13,695 bases of DNA from Desulfobulbus sp. (GTDB lineage: Bacteria > Desulfobacterota > Desulfobulbia > Desulfobulbales > Desulfobulbaceae): assembly GCA_028684915.1 (NCBI GenBank), contig JAQUEZ010000160.1:1-13695 (forward strand), given 5' to 3'. Within the stretch, counting starts at the first letter, position 1; every line of letters begins with the position of its first letter. This document shows positions 1 through 7,366 of this stretch, piece by piece. The notes beneath the pieces were generated by a model. It was not told where the DNA came from. It saw only the letters and a program-made list of their open reading frames with translations, and made no database searches. The translations under genes were made by a program, and so were the position numbers.

Positions 1-2
1 GG

Positions 3-551
3 TGCTGGGAAGAACACCTGAAGGCCAAGGAATTATTGGGCGAAGAGCCAGAGACCAAAACGACATTTCTAATTGATGAGGTGGAGTCCCATCTTCACCC
101 AAGGTGGCAGCGTACGGTGATTCCAGCGCTCATGCAGGTCATGGCCAAGCTAAACACGTCGGCAGAGGTCCAGCTTATTGCTGTCACACATTCGCCGTTG
201 GTGATGGCCTCAGTCGAACCACAGTTTGACGATCAAAAAGATGCCTGGTGGGATCTGGACCTGGTTCATCCTACGGACGGCGTGCCTTTTGTGAAGTTCA
301 CCAAACGCCAATTTGTACGCCTGGGTGAAGTCTCACGTTGGCTGATGAGTGACGCTTTTGACATGTGCAGCGCAAGAGCACTTGAAGCCGAAGAGGTCTT
401 GCAGCAAGCAGCAAAGATTCTCTCGGAAGAGATCATCGATGCTGATAAGGCGAAAGCGCTTGACGCCAAGCTACGCACTCTTTTGGGCGATACCGATCCA
501 TTTTGGATTCGCTGGCGCTATGTGGGTGAAAAACAGGGGTGGCTGAAATGA
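3..551 (+). CDS. AAA/ABC-type ATPase, C-terminal part (5' end outside window)
   Basis: The reading frame is open to the left edge, so only about the last 182 residues are seen and the Walker A half is missing. A Walker B motif followed by the ABC-like context (FLIDEVESHLHP) lies about 20-31 residues into the fragment. A switch-histidine segment (AVTHSPLVM) follows about 30 residues later. This arrangement is typical of the AAA_15/AAA_21 (OLD/PtuA/RloC-like) ATPases found in defence loci, which bind and hydrolyse ATP to gate a partner nuclease. The stop overlaps the next gene's start (ATGA, 548-551), so the two are probably translated together. The partner is an HNH protein, which makes a Septu-like ATPase/nuclease pair the best reading. 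It could also be another defence ATPase, since the missing N-terminal half would decide the subfamily. Confidence 0.8.
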   Translation, partial: CWEEHLKAKELLGEEPETKTTFLIDEVESHLHPRWQRTVIPALMQVMAKLNTSAEVQLIAVTHSPLVMASVEPQFDDQKDAWWDLDLVHPTDGVPFVKFTKRQFVRLGEVSRWLMSDAFDMCSARALEAEEVLQQAAKILSEEIIDADKAKALDAKLRTLLGDTDPFWIRWRYVGEKQGWLK

Positions 552-1147
552 TCCCTGTGGCCGCTCAGCCAGAGCCCGCTACTTTCGAGGCAAATGTACG
601 TAAAAAGGGGCTGGCGCATCTTAAAAAGAAGGGTTTTCCTCTGGATCAACCCTTGCCGCCAAAGGCAGAAATTGAACCGTATTGGCGCGACTGTCTGACC
701 GACTTGCACCAAGCGTATGGTGGCATTTGCGCATACATCGGAGTCTTTTTCGAGCGCGTCATGGGCGGCGGTAGCGTCGATCATTTCATCGCCAAATCTA
801 CTCATGCCGGATTGGCCTATGAGTGGAGCAACTATCGATTGGCGTGCTCAACCATGAACAGTCGAAAGCGTGAATACAGTGATGTGCTGGACCCGTTTTT
901 TCTCGCGCCTGATTTATTCCGGTTGCAGCTTTCAACTGGACACATTTATCCAAATCCTAACTTGCAAGCTGTTCCAATGCGCCTTGTTGAGGAGACGATT
1001 GAGCGCCTTGGTCTTGATGATCCGCAGTGTAGAGATCTGCGCGAACGTTGGTATCAAAACTATCTCGAATACAACTTGCCTGCCGACTACCTCAAAAAGA
1101 AATCGCCTTTTGTTTGGTACGAAGCGAATCGCCAGGGGTTGCTATGA
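548..1147 (+). CDS. HNH endonuclease-like protein (PtuB/TIGR02646-like)
   Basis: This protein has 199 residues. The ATG at 548 overlaps the upstream stop; a GTG at 539 is an alternative but lies deeper in the upstream gene. The HNH signature is visible in order: C61-A-Y-I64, then D78-H79-F, then N95-Y-R-L-A-C100-S-T-M103-N104-S-R-K107. This matches the layout of HNH effectors partnered with ATPases in Septu and in Septu-linked retrons, which cut DNA when released or activated. In the usual form both zinc knuckles read CxxC; here the second cysteine of each is replaced (I64 and M103). Zinc may therefore be lost or bound differently while the DH and N residues are kept. The stop overlaps the start of a pglZ remnant (ATGA at 1144), showing that this gene once lay directly upstream of a pglZ. 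The nuclease call is good; the Septu assignment is an inference. Confidence 0.72.
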   Translation: MIPVAAQPEPATFEANVRKKGLAHLKKKGFPLDQPLPPKAEIEPYWRDCLTDLHQAYGGICAYIGVFFERVMGGGSVDHFIAKSTHAGLAYEWSNYRLACSTMNSRKREYSDVLDPFFLAPDLFRLQLSTGHIYPNPNLQAVPMRLVEETIERLGLDDPQCRDLRERWYQNYLEYNLPADYLKKKSPFVWYEANRQGLL

Positions 1148-1270
1148 GAGTGCTTGATCATCTCCTGAAAGCGATTCGTGGATGTCGCCGTCTTCAACCC
1201 GGAGGTCCAGGTCGTTCCGGCCTGCATTCTGTGGCCGGACCGTGACCGTCAGTGGGAAGCAGCCGAATGA
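1144..1270 (+). pseudogene. pglZ: Truncated and frameshifted 5' remnant of a second pglZ
   Basis: The reading starts MRVLDHLLKAIR and then, after one extra base near 1180, continues in the next frame with AVFNPEVQV and CILWPDRDRQWEA before a TGA at 1268-1270. The intact pglZ at 7357 starts MRVMEHLLKAIR and continues AVFNPDVQV and CILWPDRDRQWEA. By hand alignment about 32 of 40 residues and about 87 of 120 bases match, with most third positions changed. It is therefore a remnant of a diverged allele, not a fresh copy of the intact gene. AGGGG at 1134-1138 is its ribosome site. Homology stops just where the next gene starts (ATGA, 1267-1270), which marks the left junction of the inserted cargo. 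Confidence 0.88.
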
Positions 1271-2562
1271 GTGCAGCCGTTAAGATCGCAAAATGGGTTC
1301 AGAAGAAACCCTTGATCTTGATACGCTTCGATGAGGCGTTTTCAGAGTCTCTGCACAATTCGCGGCAGGGATTCGAAAACCTCACCATTGTAAAGCCCCA
1401 CTCCGTCTTCCAGGCTATCAAATTGCCAACGCTTTGTTTGCTGGAGATTCAAGAAGGCGATGCAACCAAGTGCTATCTGGCCACTGCCACCCGCAAAACG
1501 GCAGTGAGCACTTTCGATTCTCGCCTTACCCTCAAAAAACTGCGTGTCTTGCACACTGATTCTCTGGAGGCCCTAGAGGCATTGGTCTCTGATGCACGGA
1601 TGAAACGCTTGCTGGGTGAGCGCCTACCTGGTGAAAGGGGCATTACAAAACTCTCGCCCAAACTCAGCACTCACTTGGTCGAAATTCTGGCGGCAAATTC
1701 TGAAAATAATTCGGCCCTGGATACGGCTCTTTCCATTTTGCCAGTGTTGAGGCAGGTAACGAATGCCAATTGGGCACAAGAAAATGCCATTCAAACGGCA
1801 GTAGCTGCTTTTGGAATTCGCGGCAATGCCATACCGGATCAGGTTGCCCTGAAGAGGGGTGCATCATCCGGCCTCGGAATGATCGGAGCCCACCTCTATG
1901 AGGACAATGTGGTGCATTCGGATGCATCACGGCTCCCCGGGTTCGATGCGATCTCCCCTGACGTGACAGGACGGGCTGTTTTTCAGAAGGGCGACGAGCG
2001 ACTGGTGATTTACACCGCCAACAAACTGCCTTTGGAGCAGATGCTGGGTGTTGACCTCATCTACATCAATGAAACCCGGGGCAATATCATCATGATCCAG
2101 TACAAAATGCTGGAAGAAGACAAGCAAGATAGTGACAACCGTGATTGGCTGTTTCGTCCTGACAAGCAGTTGCGCGATGAAATAGCCCGCATGCGACTTC
2201 CCGACTTTAAGGGGTCCTTGAATGACTACAGGCTGAGCCGCAATCCATTTTTCTTCAAATTTGTCAAGCGCAAGATCGTAGACGACATGCATCAGTCGTT
2301 TCTCGTCTCTCTCGACCATCTGAAACAGATCCTTGCCGCCCCTGAGGCCAATGGCCCGAAGGGCGGAGTTCGTCTCAGTTACGAAACCTTGGATGGAACC
2401 TATCTCCGAGAAGTCGACATGCTCGGATTGATCCGTTCCGGTTATATCGGAACGCATAAGGCCGAAACAGCGGCACTTGCAACAATCATTCAAGAGGCGG
2501 CCAAGGGAAACAAAGCAGTGGTGCTAGCGTGGCAGCAAAAGACACAGGAGGCGGCACAATGA
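1267..2562 (+). CDS. Unrecognised defence-island protein with possible D-QxK nuclease motif
   Basis: I do not recognise this 431-residue protein by family. The start is taken at ATG 1267 because the upstream GTG at 1252 lies inside the pglZ remnant; GGGA at 1254-1257 is a usable ribosome site. No signal peptide or membrane segment is evident, so it is probably cytoplasmic. Around residues 263-280 the pattern D263, hydrophobic strand, then IQYK with Q278-x-K280 resembles the core of PD-(D/E/Q)xK nucleases, where Q replaces E in Mrr-like members. An upstream acidic residue and the expected fold cannot be confirmed by eye. The first ~60 residues read as an alternating strand region. The stop overlaps the DUF3644 gene start (ATGA, 2559-2562), so both products are probably made together and act together. 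That a protein is encoded is near certain; the nuclease role is tentative. Confidence 0.75.
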   Translation: MSAAVKIAKWVQKKPLILIRFDEAFSESLHNSRQGFENLTIVKPHSVFQAIKLPTLCLLEIQEGDATKCYLATATRKTAVSTFDSRLTLKKLRVLHTDSLEALEALVSDARMKRLLGERLPGERGITKLSPKLSTHLVEILAANSENNSALDTALSILPVLRQVTNANWAQENAIQTAVAAFGIRGNAIPDQVALKRGASSGLGMIGAHLYEDNVVHSDASRLPGFDAISPDVTGRAVFQKGDERLVIYTANKLPLEQMLGVDLIYINETRGNIIMIQYKMLEEDKQDSDNRDWLFRPDKQLRDEIARMRLPDFKGSLNDYRLSRNPFFFKFVKRKIVDDMHQSFLVSLDHLKQILAAPEANGPKGGVRLSYETLDGTYLREVDMLGLIRSGYIGTHKAETAALATIIQEAAKGNKAVVLAWQQKTQEAAQ

Positions 2563-3539
2563 GCAAACGGATTCGGCGTGTCGGGTCCATTAAAAGCGAA
2601 CTGCTCAAAAAATCGCGAGAGGCGGCCCTGGCAGCCGTGCAGATCTTCAACAACCCCAACATCAGCTTCAAGTCGGAATCCTATGTAGTGCTGATGATTA
2701 TCGCCTGGACTTATCTTCTTCATGCCTATTTCCGCGATCAAAAAATCGAGTATCGATATTGCCAGCAGAACGGCAAACGGCGTGAATTCGATAAAACCAA
2801 GCATGGCGCATACAAGTACTGGGAGCTTGAACGCTGTCTGAATGACGCCAAGTCGCCTATCGAAAAGGACACAGCCAATAACCTGCGCTTTCTGATCGGG
2901 TTGCGCCACGAAATCGAGCACCAGATGACAACCCGGATCGACGACTTTTTAAGCGCTCGTTTCCAGGCGTGCGGGCTGAACTATAACAAGTACATCAAGA
3001 AATTATTCGGAGCCGACAACGGGATTGAAAAGCACCTTTCTTTCAGTCTTCAGTTTTCGACAATCTCCACTGAGCAAAAGGAACTGCTCGAAGAGCATCC
3101 TGGCCTACCAGCAAACATTCAAGGCTACATCATAAATTTTGACGCTGCGTTGTCAGATGAGGAGTTTTCTCATCCTCACTATGCCTATCGCATATTGTTC
3201 ATACCCAAAACGGCCAATCATAAAGGACAAGCAGATCGTGTGATCGAATTTGTTAAAAGCGATTCGCCCTTGGCCGAGGCTGTGAATAAGGAATATGCCG
3301 TAATCAAAGAAACCGAAAAGAAAAAATACCTGCCAGGGCAAGTTGTAGAATTGATGAATGCTGAGGGTTATCCCAAATTCTCAGTCCATTACCATACACA
3401 ACTTTGGCAATCACTTGACGCTAGGAATCCCGCCAAAGGCTATGGCGCTCTGGTCGCCGGAAAAGCTTGGCATTGGTATGAGCGCTGGGTCGATGTGGTA
3501 CGGAATTATTGCAGAGACAGTGGCGAAAAATATTTGTAA
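2559..3539 (+). CDS. DUF3644 family protein, HEPN-type RNase candidate
   Basis: This protein has 326 residues. The start at ATG 2559 is favoured by a strong AGGAGG at 2547-2552 and by overlap with the preceding stop. The N-terminal ~130 residues fit the DUF3644 family: basic start, then an AALAAVQIFNNPNI helix, then a helix-rich block with LMIIAWTYLLHAYF. The helix FLIGLRHEIEH contains R116-H-E-I-E-H121. This is the RxxxxH motif that forms the active site in HEPN-superfamily ribonucleases, common in toxin-antitoxin, abortive-infection and CRISPR effectors. The C-terminal ~190 residues are unrecognised. The expected role is RNA cleavage in phage-infected cells. The coupled upstream protein would be partner, sensor or inhibitor; which one cannot be read from sequence. 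The family call is fairly firm and the RNase activity is inferred from the motif. Confidence 0.72.
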   Translation: MSKRIRRVGSIKSELLKKSREAALAAVQIFNNPNISFKSESYVVLMIIAWTYLLHAYFRDQKIEYRYCQQNGKRREFDKTKHGAYKYWELERCLNDAKSPIEKDTANNLRFLIGLRHEIEHQMTTRIDDFLSARFQACGLNYNKYIKKLFGADNGIEKHLSFSLQFSTISTEQKELLEEHPGLPANIQGYIINFDAALSDEEFSHPHYAYRILFIPKTANHKGQADRVIEFVKSDSPLAEAVNKEYAVIKETEKKKYLPGQVVELMNAEGYPKFSVHYHTQLWQSLDARNPAKGYGALVAGKAWHWYERWVDVVRNYCRDSGEKYL

Positions 3540-3605
3540 CGATTTTGCAGGTTACAGCGATCATTACAAGCCGACAATATAAAGCCTAGTCACACCCTTA
3601 AAGAA

Positions 3606-3648
3606 GGAATCCGAAAAATCATTCCGCAGGCCAAAAAATATATTTTTT
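3606..3648. repeat. Short inverted repeats upstream of the gmrSD-like gene
   Basis: The 120-base gap between the DUF3644 and gmrSD-like genes holds a GGAAT/ATTCC inverted repeat (3606-3610 and 3621-3625) and a perfect 16-base AT palindrome (3633-3648). The palindrome ends 11 bases before the ATG. It is a candidate promoter or operator region because this is one of only two sizeable gaps in the operon. No convincing -35/-10 pair is visible, and an AT palindrome can occur by chance. Confidence 0.3.
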
Positions 3649-3659
3649 GAGAATAATTG

Positions 3660-5354
3660 ATGAGCAAAAAAATCAGTGGAGCCGAGTACCCTCTTTCCAA
3701 AATATTCAGCTCAGATTTCGAGTATGTGATTCCCTCATATCAGCGACCTTATGCCTGGACCGTTGATCAGGCCTCGGAGCTTTTTGATGATCTCTACGAC
3801 TTTCATCAGAATGGGCAGGATGAAGGATATTTCTTGGGCAGCATCGTCCTGATCAAGGAAGAGAACGTACCCTTTGCCGAGGTCATTGATGGCCAGCAGC
3901 GTCTGACCACGTTGACTATCCTACTCGCTGCACTTGCGGAAACAATGGAGGGTGCCCAGCGGGATACGCTTCTCAAATATATCTGTGAACCAGGCAATGA
4001 ATTTGAAGGGCTCAGGCCGAAGCCGCGTCTGACCTTGCGTGAGAGGGATCAACCTTTTTTTAGCGAGTACATTCAAAATTTGCAGTTTGCCGGGTTGTCG
4101 CAACTGGATGAACAACAGCTTGCCAATGAATCCCAACGAAACTTACGGGCAAACTGTATGCTTATGAAAAACCGGCTCAACCAAAATTTTTCTCATGATC
4201 CAGAGAAGATCAAAAGTTTTGTGCAGTTTCTGCTGCAGCGCTGCTTTTTGGTGGCGGTATCAACCCCTAGTCAGCAGTCTGCATTTCGGGTGTTTTCCGT
4301 CATGAACAGCCGGGGACTCGATCTTCAACCCACGGATATCATCAAAGCTGACATCATTGGCCAGTTTGCCTCTGAAACTGAAAGGGATGAATACAGCGAA
4401 CGATGGGAAGAGATGGAGGTCGAGCTCGGGCGATCCGGTTTTAACGACCTGTTTTCATATGTACGGATGATCTATGCCAAGGAAAAAGCCAAACGTGCCC
4501 TGTTGGAAGAATTTCGTTCGTTTGTCCTGGCAAAAGTGCCCTCGGCACAAGCACTCATTGATACGGTTCTGGAACCGTATGCCACTGCCCTTTCGGTGGT
4601 CCGTAGTGCGAACTACTCAGCTTCCGCCAATGCCCAGGATGTAAACACCTATCTGAAGTGGCTCAACAAAATCGACAACTCCGACTGGATTCCACCAGCG
4701 ATCTTTTTTCTCGCTCACCACAAAAACGAGCCTGATTATGTTCTCTGGTTTTTTCAAAAGTTGGAGCGTTTGGCGGCTTTTCTACATATCTGCGCGAAAA
4801 ATGTGAATGAACGTATCGAACGGTATGCCGAGTTGATCGGAACAATGGAGGCTCCCCATTCACGGAACAATCCGATTTCTCAGATTGAACTGACCGAATC
4901 GGAAAAGATCGAAATGCAGCAAGTGCTGGATGGAAACATTTACACCTTGACCGCACGGCGCCGGAATTATCTCCTCCTACGCCTGGATTCCTTTCTGTCG
5001 GATGGTGGGGCTGTGTATGACCATACAATTTTGACCATCGAACATGTGTTGCCCCAAACTGTTGATCCAGACAGCGAATGGGCAACTCTCTGGCCTGACG
5101 CCGACCAGCGGCAGCTTTGGGTGCATCGACTGGCAAATCTCGTGCCTCTTAATTTTCGCAGGAATGTGCAGGCTTCAAATTACGATTTTACAAAAAAGAA
5201 AGCTGCCTACTTTGGCGGAAGATCGCAGGTTTCTTCTTTCATCCTGACCACTCAGGTGCTGAATGCCCCCTCTTGGCTGCCCACATACGTCCAGCAAAGA
5301 CAAGTTGATTTGCTCGGTATTTTGTTCGATAAGTGGGAGATTGCTGAAGGATAG
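3660..5354 (+). CDS. GmrSD-like type IV restriction enzyme (DUF262 + DUF1524)
   Basis: This single-chain protein of 564 residues is close to the usual full length of the family. ATG 3660 is preferred over the adjacent TTG at 3657; the ribosome site is weak. The N-terminal DUF262 (GmrS-like, ParB/sulfiredoxin fold) has the YQRPYAW segment near residue 22 and the diagnostic IDGQQR (D77-R81), thought to bind and hydrolyse nucleotide. The C-terminal DUF1524 (GmrD-like His-Me finger nuclease) has the IEHVLPQ motif (E461, H462, P465), followed by a conserved LANLVPLN segment. Such enzymes cleave phage DNA carrying modified cytosine, including glucosylated hydroxymethylcytosine. BrxU, a family member inside an Escherichia BREX island, complements BREX in this way. 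A similar role is inferred here from position. Domains look intact and no frameshift is seen. Confidence 0.9.
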   Translation: MSKKISGAEYPLSKIFSSDFEYVIPSYQRPYAWTVDQASELFDDLYDFHQNGQDEGYFLGSIVLIKEENVPFAEVIDGQQRLTTLTILLAALAETMEGAQRDTLLKYICEPGNEFEGLRPKPRLTLRERDQPFFSEYIQNLQFAGLSQLDEQQLANESQRNLRANCMLMKNRLNQNFSHDPEKIKSFVQFLLQRCFLVAVSTPSQQSAFRVFSVMNSRGLDLQPTDIIKADIIGQFASETERDEYSERWEEMEVELGRSGFNDLFSYVRMIYAKEKAKRALLEEFRSFVLAKVPSAQALIDTVLEPYATALSVVRSANYSASANAQDVNTYLKWLNKIDNSDWIPPAIFFLAHHKNEPDYVLWFFQKLERLAAFLHICAKNVNERIERYAELIGTMEAPHSRNNPISQIELTESEKIEMQQVLDGNIYTLTARRRNYLLLRLDSFLSDGGAVYDHTILTIEHVLPQTVDPDSEWATLWPDADQRQLWVHRLANLVPLNFRRNVQASNYDFTKKKAAYFGGRSQVSSFILTTQVLNAPSWLPTYVQQRQVDLLGILFDKWEIAEG

Positions 5355-5460
5355 GCGGAAACAGTTGCTCCACATCGTTGCGCCGCGTCCTCCTGATAGA
5401 CGCTACGACGGTATTGAATCCCAGTGATATTCTCAATGCACAACGCCGTAAATTTGAACA

Positions 5461-5519
5461 TGTAACATCGTTATTGCGCTGTAACTCGATTTAAGTTACC
5501 GTGCAGAAATACTGTTACA
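5461..5519. promoter_or_regulatory. Nested inverted repeats, probable operator of the wHTH/nucleotidyltransferase pair
   Basis: Four copies of a GTAAC-type half-site lie within 60 bases just upstream of the winged-helix gene. TGTAAC (5461-5466) pairs with GTTACA (5514-5519). Inside it GTAACT (5481-5486) pairs with AGTTAC (5494-5499) across a 7-base spacer. AbiE-type antitoxins are known to repress their own operon by binding inverted repeats at the promoter, so this is a natural autoregulatory site. The last half-site runs into the AGGAGG ribosome site (5519-5524), so binding could also mask translation. A TTGAAC at 5454-5459 might be a -35 box, but no clear -10 follows. The rest of the 175-base gap (5355-5460) shows nothing recognisable. 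Confidence 0.5.
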
Positions 5520-5529
5520 GGAGGCGGCA

Positions 5530-6528
5530 ATGTCCTTGCTGATCGAGCAACTCATAACGTATCTTCGCGACGTGCTTAACGTAACCCTGGTAGTACAACC
5601 GTGGGGAGAGAGCGGCCGTCTACCCTTCTTTTTGCAGGATAGCTATACCTACTACCATACCGATCTGTATGGACTTCAGCTGCTGTTAATGGTCGATAAC
5701 GGTGACGAAGAGCACTCTCCGGCAACTGTCCGCAAGCACATCGATCTTGTCCGGGAAAAGCATGTTGGTGAGGTCATATACGTTGGTGGCCGGGTAACAG
5801 CCTCTAACCGTAGACGTCTGATCGAACAAAACGTGCCGTTTATTGTCCCCGGCAACCAATTATATTGTCCTCTTTTAGCTATTGATCTTCGGGAACATTT
5901 TCGGCAGAGGCGCAAAAAGGTCCATGTCTTCAGTCCCGCCACCCAAGCCTTGGCTCTTTACTGGATTTACAACCACAACGATAAAAATGACGAAAGAGGG
6001 TCGCCTACGGAAATGGCCAAGGTGCTCGGCTATTCAAAAATGACCATGTCCCGGGCGTTTCAGGAAGTGGATGTTGCCCTCGAAGAGGTGTTTGCAGATA
6101 AGTGGCGTCGCGGCGAAATTAAGCAAGAAATAAAAGGAAAGGAACTCTGGTTGGCGTTGCAGCCGTACTGGCGTAGCCCCGTCAACCAGAGATATTATTT
6201 GCCCAGAAATGACATGGATCGCAGTCTGGGGGTTCGGGCAGGATTGTCGGCCTTGGCAGGATACTCTATGTTGGCGGAATCTAGCCGTGAAGTCTTTGCC
6301 GTGAGCCAGAGTGAGTGGAAGGTTTTCCGGCAAAAGTCACAATCTATAGTATTCGACCGGCCCGATGCACTGACGTTTGAAATGGAAGTCTGGGCATATT
6401 CGCCTCATCTGCTGTCGCAACAAGGTAACTTGGCTGACCCGCTCTCGCTCTACCTCTCGCTACAAGAGAGTAAAGATGAACGAATTCAGTCGGCACTGGA
6501 TGAGTTGCTGGAAGGTGTCAAATGGTAA
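5530..6528 (+). CDS. Winged-helix regulator/antitoxin-like protein paired with a nucleotidyltransferase
   Basis: This protein has 332 residues. ATG 5530 follows AGGAGG at 5519-5524. A helix-turn-helix is readable at about residues 158-178 (SPTEMAKVLGYSKMTMSRAF), giving a central MarR-like winged helix. The N-terminal ~130 residues form an alpha/beta region ending in the segment VPFIVPGNQLYCPLLAIDLR, which I associate with this type of protein but cannot name as a domain. The C-terminal ~140 residues are unassigned. Its stop overlaps the nucleotidyltransferase start by 7 bases (6522-6528), giving the order and coupling of AbiEi-AbiEii systems, where the first protein is both antitoxin and autorepressor. 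It is longer than typical AbiEi, and its DNA-binding helix is central rather than N-terminal, so it is at best a distant version. Inverted repeats directly upstream support autoregulation. Confidence 0.7.
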   Translation: MSLLIEQLITYLRDVLNVTLVVQPWGESGRLPFFLQDSYTYYHTDLYGLQLLLMVDNGDEEHSPATVRKHIDLVREKHVGEVIYVGGRVTASNRRRLIEQNVPFIVPGNQLYCPLLAIDLREHFRQRRKKVHVFSPATQALALYWIYNHNDKNDERGSPTEMAKVLGYSKMTMSRAFQEVDVALEEVFADKWRRGEIKQEIKGKELWLALQPYWRSPVNQRYYLPRNDMDRSLGVRAGLSALAGYSMLAESSREVFAVSQSEWKVFRQKSQSIVFDRPDALTFEMEVWAYSPHLLSQQGNLADPLSLYLSLQESKDERIQSALDELLEGVKW

Positions 6529-7283
6529 GAGGGCTTGAACGCTTCAGGGATCACTTTCAGCCATTCACCGGTCAATATGTCTTGATTGGTGGAGCGGCTT
6601 GTTATTTGGCCATGGAAGACGCGGGATTAGATTTTCGTGCAACGAAAGATCTCGACATTGTCTTGTGCGTTGAGGCCCTCGACAGGTCTTTTGTCGAAGC
6701 CTTTTGGACTTTTATCCGGGCTGGTGAATACCAGATCCAGGAAAAGGCCTCTGGGGAAAAACAGTTCTATCGATTTAAAAATCCTCGACATGACGACTTC
6801 CCATTGATGCTGGAATTGTTTTCGCGGGTGGCCGATATCCTCAACACAGGGGATGCAAGCCATCTCGTTCCTATATCAGTGGAAGAAGAAGTGGCAAGCT
6901 TGTCTGCTATCCTTCTTGATGAGGAATATTACAGCTGGATTCAACAAGGAAGAATTTTGCTGGGTGGAATTTCTATTGTAGATCCGAAACATATCATTCC
7001 GCTCAAAACAAAAGCGTGGCTGGATTTAAGCGCCAGAAAGGCGAGTGGCGACACAATTAGCAGCAGGGACATTAAAAAACATAGAAATGATGTGTTTAGG
7101 CTATTTGCCGTTATTACCCCGGAACCGCTCAGCAATGTCCCATCGTCGATAAAAGATGATTTGAAAGATTTTATAGCAGCGATGCAATCAGAAGAGATCG
7201 ATCTCCCGGCTATGGGATTGGGCAAAAGAACAAGGAAAGGTATTTTAGAAAACCTAATGGCTATCTACGAGATTGAACGATGA
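6522..7283 (+). CDS. Nucleotidyltransferase, AbiEii-like toxin candidate
   Basis: This protein has 253 residues, with ATG 6522 inside the end of the upstream gene. The nucleotidyltransferase signature is clear: G23-G24 in VLIGGAACYLAM, then about 20 residues on ATKDLDIVL with D43-x-D45 as metal ligands. A distal acidic residue of the fold may lie in the LMLELFSRV segment. The AbiEii/MenT class transfers nucleotides to RNA (for MenT toxins, to tRNA ends) and blocks growth until neutralised by its partner. The gene partner and overlap fit a type IV-like toxin-antitoxin or abortive-infection module. The general nucleotidyltransferase call is strong. The toxin role is inferred, and an antibiotic-type nucleotidyltransferase fold with another substrate remains possible. 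The stop overlaps a 28-codon reading frame (ATGA at 7280) that leads into pglZ. Confidence 0.75.
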   Translation: MVRGLERFRDHFQPFTGQYVLIGGAACYLAMEDAGLDFRATKDLDIVLCVEALDRSFVEAFWTFIRAGEYQIQEKASGEKQFYRFKNPRHDDFPLMLELFSRVADILNTGDASHLVPISVEEEVASLSAILLDEEYYSWIQQGRILLGGISIVDPKHIIPLKTKAWLDLSARKASGDTISSRDIKKHRNDVFRLFAVITPEPLSNVPSSIKDDLKDFIAAMQSEEIDLPAMGLGKRTRKGILENLMAIYEIER

Positions 7284-7366
7284 TTGTCGTCGATAAAGAA
7301 CATATTGAGAATGGCATCAGAAAACGGATTCGAACATTATCGGGGAGCAGTGAAACATGCGAGTGA
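7280..7366 (+). CDS. Possible 28-codon ORF linking the cargo to pglZ
   Basis: An ATG at 7280 overlaps the nucleotidyltransferase stop. It opens a 28-codon frame with a charged, arginine-rich middle (IRKRIRTL), ending in TGA at 7364-7366, inside the pglZ start. It may be a leader peptide that carries ribosomes from the cargo into pglZ, or the scar of a lost gene at the right junction. No homolog is recognised and it may not be a real protein. Confidence 0.3.
   Translation: MIVVDKEHIENGIRKRIRTLSGSSETCE

Noticed and set aside
1252..1266. GTG start giving the 431-residue protein five more residues
   Set aside because: These codons lie in pglZ-derived sequence; ATG 1267 coincides with the end of the pglZ homology and has a usable ribosome site.
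1927..2493. Minus-strand open frame of 188 codons
   Set aside because: It lies fully opposite the strongly supported 1267-2562 gene, has no ribosome site or recognisable motif, and is a frame shadow.
4663..5136. Minus-strand open frame of 157 codons
   Set aside because: It is antisense to the DUF1524 half of the gmrSD-like gene; low-complexity, arginine-rich and motif-free.
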